Source: Glandiceps talaboti (taxonomy: Eukaryota > Hemichordata > Enteropneusta > Spengelidae). From it: 14,500 bases of DNA. Location of the stretch: positions 12,352,842 through 12,367,341 of the forward strand of contig NC_135549.1 of the NCBI RefSeq assembly GCF_964340395.1. Direction: 5' to 3'. Shown in pieces: positions 8,753 to 14,500 of the stretch; the stretch's first letter is position 1, and every line of letters starts with the position of its first letter. The notes below the pieces were generated by a model. It worked only from the letters and a program-made list of their open reading frames with translations, was not told where the DNA came from and ran no database searches. Both the position numbers and the translations under genes were made by a program.

Positions 8753-8853
8753 AAGTGTATTTTATGTCAAATATGAATCAAACTTCTTTATCAACTAAGT
8801 GTATTTTAAGTGAAATATCAAATGAAATCGAATATGAAACAAACTTCTTTATC
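8753..8853 (+). repeat. Short imperfect tandem duplication
   Basis: Copy 1 (8753-8792) and copy 2 (8797-8853) both start AAGTGTATTTTA and end AAACTTCTTTATC. Copy 2 is longer by about 17 bases, from an internal AAATGAAATCG-type insertion. Nothing suggests coding. Confidence 0.6.
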
Positions 8854-10164
8854 TTCTATGTTTTAGTATACAGACTGTGTAAATTTGGGATGAGATAAAT
8901 CAGAGTACATTTTGTGATTGGTCAATAATCAGTTATCATCATCATGATGGAGTATCTGAACAAGACATTACCAGTTTTATTTTAAGTATATCTTAACATG
9001 TTTGAAACATGCTGACCATCCTTCCTTCCTGTCCTTGGAGCATTTCCCCTGGTGGCATTTACCCGTTGTTGAGTCATCGGTACGGTTCAATGTAGTTATT
9101 GAAATATTCGATTGTGTGTGCACGGAATTGGAGCGGTTTGACGAGCGGGTAACATGACATTTGATTGTAATTCAACGTCTCACTAAGAGATTTTCCAGAA
9201 ATTACAAGAATGCAAATTAAACAGAAGCAAAGCTTGGGCAAATGAATGTACCAGCTAGGATTGTATTCAATTATCACAAAGGAAATACCAGTATAATAGT
9301 AAAATCAGGCGATGCGTCCCGTTTGATAGTTTCTCCAGGCCCTTCCGTTGACGAGATCAACCGACCAATGTCATAAATATACACGTATTAAAGATAAGCC
9401 AATGACCGTAAGACATTATTTATAGGGTTATAAGATAGATAAAATACACTAATGTAGTTGAAACAAACATCTTCTTTAATAATAAAAGAAAATACGGAAA
9501 ACCTTAGAATATATGCATTCACACAGACACACAAGAAATACTAATTGAATTACTATAAGTACTATATATCCAACTATGGCTTTCCATATCCAACTGCTAA
9601 ACTTAATGAGTGCATTTGATTCGTTTTACTGATCAGATCCTGAAGGTAAAACATGCTTTAAATTCATTTCTAGTCTGGTGGCACCGTAACCGTAGTTATG
9701 TTAATGATTTTATTTTGTGCCGTGGTGTGTTCAGTCTTTATCAATGCATGCTGTGAAAGCCGGGACATGACAGGTTTTCTGACTGACTGAAAGGGGTAAT
9801 GATTTTTTTCAATCATCAAATTCACTATAAAGCCACTCCGTCAATAATCCCAAACCAACTATTATTGATATGCAAATCCTCTTAAAAGCCATGTAAACGT
9901 GTTGTTTGTCTGATGTATGTGGCTGGAATTTGGTGTCGACAGTCACTTGTTTTTGTGTGACTCGATCGGCTATTCTCAGGGCATTGATTCAATGAGGTCA
10001 ACTAAGGTCAGACAGTTATTAAATGGATGCGGTACTCGTTGACAATTGCGGTAACAAGACAGCTAACATACTGCTAATTACTGAGTCTAAACTCTCAGAC
10101 AACTAGCATTATGCGACTTGTAATTACCTGCATAGTATTCCCCCAATTGCACCACATTTCCACA
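8854..10164. other. Non-coding stretch, nothing recognised
   Basis: The only frame of note is minus 9277-9074, with a hydrophobic run LCFCLICILVISG. It starts on GTG, has an in-frame TGA shortly upstream and shows no splice acceptor. Perfect ATGCAAAT octamers occur at 9210 and 9870 without other promoter signals. Confidence 0.5.
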
Positions 10165-10751
10165 AACCATACATACATACATACATACATACATACATAC
10201 ATACATACATACATACATACATACATACATACATACATACAACCATACATACAACCATACAACCATACATACATACATACATACATACATACATACATAC
10301 ATACATACATACATACATACAACCATACATACATACATACATACATACATACATACATACATACATACATACATACAACCATACATACATACATACATAC
10401 ATACATACATACATACATACATACATACATACATACATACATACATACATACATACATACAACCATACATACAACCATACAACCATACATACATACATAC
10501 ATACATACATACATACATACATACATACATACATACATACATACAACCATACATACATACATACATACATACATACATACATACATACATACATACATAC
10601 ATACAACCATACATACATACATACATACATACATACATACATACATACATACAACCATACATACATACATACATACATACATACATACATACATACATAC
10701 ATACATACATACATACATACATACATACATACATACATACATACATACATA
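10165..10751 (+). repeat. Long CATA microsatellite with AACC interruptions
   Basis: About 590 bases of CATA repeat are interrupted by AACC variant units at 10241, 10253, 10261, 10321, 10377, 10461, 10473, 10481, 10545, 10605 and 10653. All interruptions keep the four-base phase. The edge decays through ACGCATATGC after 10751. All six frames stay open through most of it, which explains the 215-234-codon frames seen there; these are not genes. Confidence 0.97.
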
Positions 10752-12339
10752 CGCATATGCTTATGTGTACCTAAACCACATATATACATGTAATTATATA
10801 CCACTTCATGCATAGCCTATAAAATGTACATGAAACTACCCACGTGCACAGATGCCGGGACACAGAGTACTAATCCATAGGGATTCTATACTATTGAAGG
10901 TGTCACGCCTTGAACTCGATTGAAAGTATTGAGGGTTAGTGACTTCTCACTGGTTCACCGCTTCTATAACGATTCCAATACACGTCTGCTGTTTGTGTCA
11001 ACCAAACTCGTATACGACTAGGTACATCACTATTTCGACCATCATCATATTTCAAGTACAGCTAGCTACAATGTCATTCAAATGACTATACGCGAATCAA
11101 TGATACAATCAATTCTCCCCCAATCCTTTCGAGTTGATCAGAGTGTTGACAATATTTCAATGTCCCACAGACGATGGCTAACTCTCCGCTTACTAGTAAT
11201 GAAGTCAGTTTTTCAATGTCTAACTTTTCTGAATAGATTTTTATTTACACCCTTCACGGTAGCGAATAATCAAAACTTAGTCCAACAATGGCAACATGTA
11301 TAAAGACATTTCAACTATAACTTATAAGTAAATTTTCTTCGGATATGAAATTTGACAAACACACAAAAACTTCAGTGTGAATAATTGAAAGAGTACTCAT
11401 AGAAAACTCCGCAAAGACTGAGCAAATTGTTAAGTTTTACCTGGTACCATTCTGCCTTGCTAAAGTGGCCTATAGTATGATATATAGCACATCGTTTAGC
11501 ATACACTACTGATACTCGTGGCGTTGTAAGAGATATCTCAGACTGAGGAGATATATGCGTGGGCTATTGGAGACAACAATAACGCGATCCTTTTAAATGT
11601 CTAGGCTACATATCGTGAAGGGTTTCTGTGCTTGATACAAACAGTTGGAACGAAGGATATTGCGGTTAAATTTCCTTACCGTGTCATGAACATTCACACT
11701 GACTGCTGTTATTTCCATCGGGGTCGCTGACCATGGAGCAATTCGCCACCACACACACTACTGTTGTGATCGTGTATTAACCTTCGGCATCAATGCAGAT
11801 GGGCTATAAACTTGTGACAATTTGGTGACCAAAACAACTGTCCGTTCTAACTCCTAGTGGTTACATTCCACGCGGAAGAGGATACATACGTTTGAATAGT
11901 TCCGTACTTCGAACAACGCTCTTATAATAATTACAGGGTTGATCCCATAGCGACCTTTGCTGGTTACCATGGTTTGAGACGTGATGACCGGCATAGATGC
12001 ATGACCTGCATACGTGTTATTATTATTAAAGTTGTGCGACTTAACGTAGTTCGCTATAAGTAAAACCGGCATGTGTTGGATTGACATAGCCTGAATAGCT
12101 ATCGTGTCTAGTTTACACAAAGGGTATTTATACAACGTTCGTGTGACCGTTTTACATTTCTGATATCTTTCTCTTGTTTTCGTCGGGACGCAGACTGTAT
12201 TCAATAACAGCTTCATTGTATTAAAATTATATTATTAAAAGTTATATTATTTTGTACCCAACAAAGTGTCTATACCATTCAATACATCAATGTACCATTT
12301 ATTTTACTAATGAACTGTACACAGCACGATTAGAATTTA
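10752..12339. other. Mostly featureless stretch with one orphan frame
   Basis: A 120-codon minus frame (12216-11854) begins with an ATG just downstream of AT-rich sequence. It has no recognisable domain, signal peptide or repeat. A 73-codon plus frame at 11082-11303 is equally uninformative. Both are best read as chance frames. Confidence 0.45.
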
Positions 12340-12390
12340 ATTATATAGATAAGTAAATAAATAAGTAAAAGAAAGAAAGAAAGAAATATT
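12340..12390 (+). repeat. Short AAGT/AAAT and GAAA microsatellite
   Basis: TAAGTAAATAAATAAGTAAAA is followed by four GAAA units. It is a simple low-complexity tract in an AT-rich, non-coding setting. Confidence 0.75.
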
Positions 12391-13149
12391 TAATGCGTTC
12401 TACAGTCTATTCACATCTTTTACCGGTCATTAGTTAACTATATCATCACAATTATTGCTTCCCCATATTTTCTTTATTAACGCTTGATATGATAATCATC
12501 AGTTTTGATAATTGGGTGAAAATCAATGTCTGCATCAATAATTTCTTTTGCGATTCGTTGTGCACGGTAGAGTGGAAAATAATAAGTCTGTATTTAGTGA
12601 CAGTAACGCAATATTCACCCTTTTAGTGAGACAGTCAAATAAATATGTGTGTGATACATACCATATACTGGAATTTAATACAGTGGGGGAATTCCCTAAC
12701 GACTTCTAGTGTGGCTTTTGTAATATAATATACACGGTCAAGTCATCTTATAAAGATAATACTTCTCTAAAAAGTCGACATCTAATACATGGTACATGTA
12801 TATAATGCTATTACACGTGTTTTTGTGTTGGAATATCTTGAAACTAAGCAGTCTTACATTGCAGGTATTGTCCTACTTGAGTGGTGAATTCCTACTAGCT
12901 ACCTGGATCACTGTAACGTCAGTGCCGCTGTTACCTCCTATCCCAGATGATCACATACATTGTATAGGCTATCATATCAATGCGACCTCACATCGACTCA
13001 GTTCAATACAGCAATGTCACATATAGGTTGTTAGGGATCGGGGGGCATACGCCTAATTAATTTGAGTTGGTCAAAGTTGGCCTTTTCCCATCACAATCGT
13101 GTGTGCATTATATATAGGCAAAAAACTTGAAATAATTGTGTGTGTCCGA
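12391..13149. other. Non-coding stretch, nothing recognised
   Basis: A 76-codon plus frame (12796-13026) has a hydrophobic beginning but no family resemblance. No repeats or RNA genes were seen. Confidence 0.5.
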
Positions 13150-13494
13150 TATTGCATGGCCTCAGAAAATAGGGTAGGTAGGTCGGTCGGGATTTTATTT
13201 TAGTTTATTTTATCTTTTAATGTTTTTACTTTTGAAAGATATTGTGCTTCGACCAAAAAAAAGAACGAAATGTCGGTCAGAATACCCCTTTTGTGATACT
13301 TTGATGAAATATATACAGACACATCGTTGTAAACCATAGCCTCTTTTACAACACCGTTCTTTCGCAGTGTCGCGGAAAGAATAACAGCTCTGGTTTGCGA
13401 GAATGGTACAGACATGAGTGACGAAAGAAAACAGACGTGCATGAAGGCCAAGAAGACAAAGAATTTCTTATCTGTTTGTTTTAAATGTTAAAAT

Positions 13495-13560
13495 GTTTAG
13501 GGTCGGAGGCTTAAACTAGGATCGGTCGAGTTATCGGAAACACACAGTGTTTTTATATTT
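13495..13560 (+). repeat. Dispersed GGTCGG-containing repeat, copy 2
   Basis: The plus strand reads GTTTAGGGTCGGAGG, AAACTAGGATCGGTCGAG and TATCGGAAACACACAGTG, matching copy 1 block by block. A related run, GGGTAGGTAGGTCGGTCGGG, lies at about 13171-13190. The 13150-13560 interval may therefore be one larger element, with an uninformative interior frame (13200-13451 minus). Confidence 0.6.
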
Positions 13561-14500
13561 TGCCTATTAAACTATGTTGAATGTCTCGGTAAGACCCTGG
13601 GGTTGGATATGATCGTTAATTGACCACTGTAAGTTACAATAATTGCCATTTAATTGCAAATACATTGTATTTTCAATTACTCCGCTAAACTATTTCGACT
13701 TTTCGAATTGAACTGCGGTGCTGTACTAACTTGGAGTCACAATATTGAGTAAATCGTGCCAATTTTAACTGGCAATAGATGACTGTACAACAGCGGATAC
13801 AATAGCTTCCAGTTGGTCAGAATCCATCAACGTAAATTAATCTGAAACCCAGACATAAATCTGTCAGTGACTGATGTTGAAACGTACCGTGGTTTGTTCA
13901 TCTTACACAGTGTTCGTGTAATGAACTCTGTAGTTTACAACTGCACAAAAGAGTCTATTAACCTGACATTAACAGACTGTAATCGAGTCAGTATGAACAA
14001 TTAACAAATTGCTCTTCTCATTTCCCACTTTTTGTATTCTATTAGTGGAGTAATGGAATATCTATTTCACGATCTTGATTGGGTGACTTATTAAGTGTAC
14101 ATATCTAGCCACTCGTGAGTCTAGACAGTTCCACTGACTGTTTAAATACAAACAGTACGTAGGAGGGACCCATGACAGTACTATTGAGGTTAATATAAAC
14201 GTGTAATGGAGCAGAAACTCAAAAGGAGTGCTTGCTATAACAAAACAAACCAGTCAAATGTATGGTAAATTTATCGTTTCAAACTGCACATAGTATTATA
14301 GTAGGAACATAAGTTTTGATTTTTAAGTGAATGCAATAACTGTCAAGCTATGTCCATGTGTTTTAATTTTAACCAGTCGTTTTAGTATACACTTTCTTAC
14401 GAGAAATTACGAGGTATTATTATTTGTGGATTACAATTCAATTACAGATTGCATACATGGAGCTGTCATGGTACACACGTCACTTGTCATACTGCCAGTG
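13561..14500. other. Non-coding stretch, nothing recognised
   Basis: AT-rich sequence with no frame long enough to discuss and no visible tandem or inverted structure. It may still be intron if the sulfotransferase's first exon lies beyond the window. Confidence 0.5.

Noticed and set aside
9074-9277. Minus-strand frame with a transmembrane-like run, considered as the sulfotransferase signal-anchor exon
   Set aside because: It begins with GTG, has an in-frame TGA shortly upstream and no ATG between, and shows no family resemblance beyond hydrophobicity.
10165-10751. Possible CRISPR-like array from regular AACC interruptions
   Set aside because: Interruptions are single variant units of a tetranucleotide repeat with no unique spacers, and the window is eukaryotic.
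10087-10815. Four 215-234-codon frames on both strands made of repeating THTYI or MYVC residues
   Set aside because: They are translations of a CATA microsatellite with no stop in any phase, and overlap each other on both strands.
13200-13451. 83-codon minus frame with a hydrophobic start
   Set aside because: It lies inside the interval that looks like a dispersed repeat (13150-13560) and has no recognisable domain.

Overview
This window looks like a gene-poor, repeat-rich stretch of an animal nuclear genome, most likely a marine invertebrate. I infer this from an AT-rich background, very long tetranucleotide microsatellites, a foldback mobile-element relic, and one spliced exon of a Golgi carbohydrate sulfotransferase. 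That gene family is animal-type and is expanded in several invertebrate deuterostomes and lophotrochozoans. I cannot name the species. Nothing bacterial is visible: no operons, no dense coding and no Shine-Dalgarno-led ORFs.

Only one protein-coding gene can be supported. It is a minus-strand carbohydrate sulfotransferase of the CHST8-14 type, represented by its large 3'-terminal coding exon at 4546..3671. The exon carries both PAPS-binding motifs and the conserved C-terminal block. The start codon, signal anchor and stem must lie in one or more upstream exons at higher coordinates, and I could not find them. They may be inside the non-coding 4547-14500 stretch or beyond the window.

Layout. 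1-740: nothing recognisable. 741-849: a 54/55-bp tandem duplication. 850-1499: nothing convincing. 1500-2165: a degenerate array of an AT-rich repeat family. 2309-2472: a near-palindromic foldback MITE. 2680-2785: a weak tRNA-like SINE relic. 3671-4546: the sulfotransferase exon. 4720-4780: one copy of a dispersed GGTCGG-containing repeat, with a second, oppositely oriented copy at 13495-13560. 5450-6190: G-rich repeat fragments and an AT minisatellite. 6280-7003: a better-preserved array of the 1500-2165 family, preceded by a hairpin. 7166-7375: three tandem copies of a unit carrying a perfect TGACGTCA palindrome. 7621-7908: a compound TGGA/TAGA/GACA microsatellite. 8455-8600: another G-rich fragment. 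8753-8853: a small tandem duplication. 10165-10751: a ~590-bp CATA array with an internal higher-order pattern. 10752-14500: almost featureless, except for a short GAAA tract and the second dispersed repeat.

Long open frames inside the microsatellites (10087-10815 and 7487-8045) follow from stop-free tetranucleotide units and are not genes. I see no new multi-gene system. The observations most worth following are the CRE-palindrome triplication, the repeat family whose units carry POU-octamer and TAATTA sites, and the palindromic MITE.
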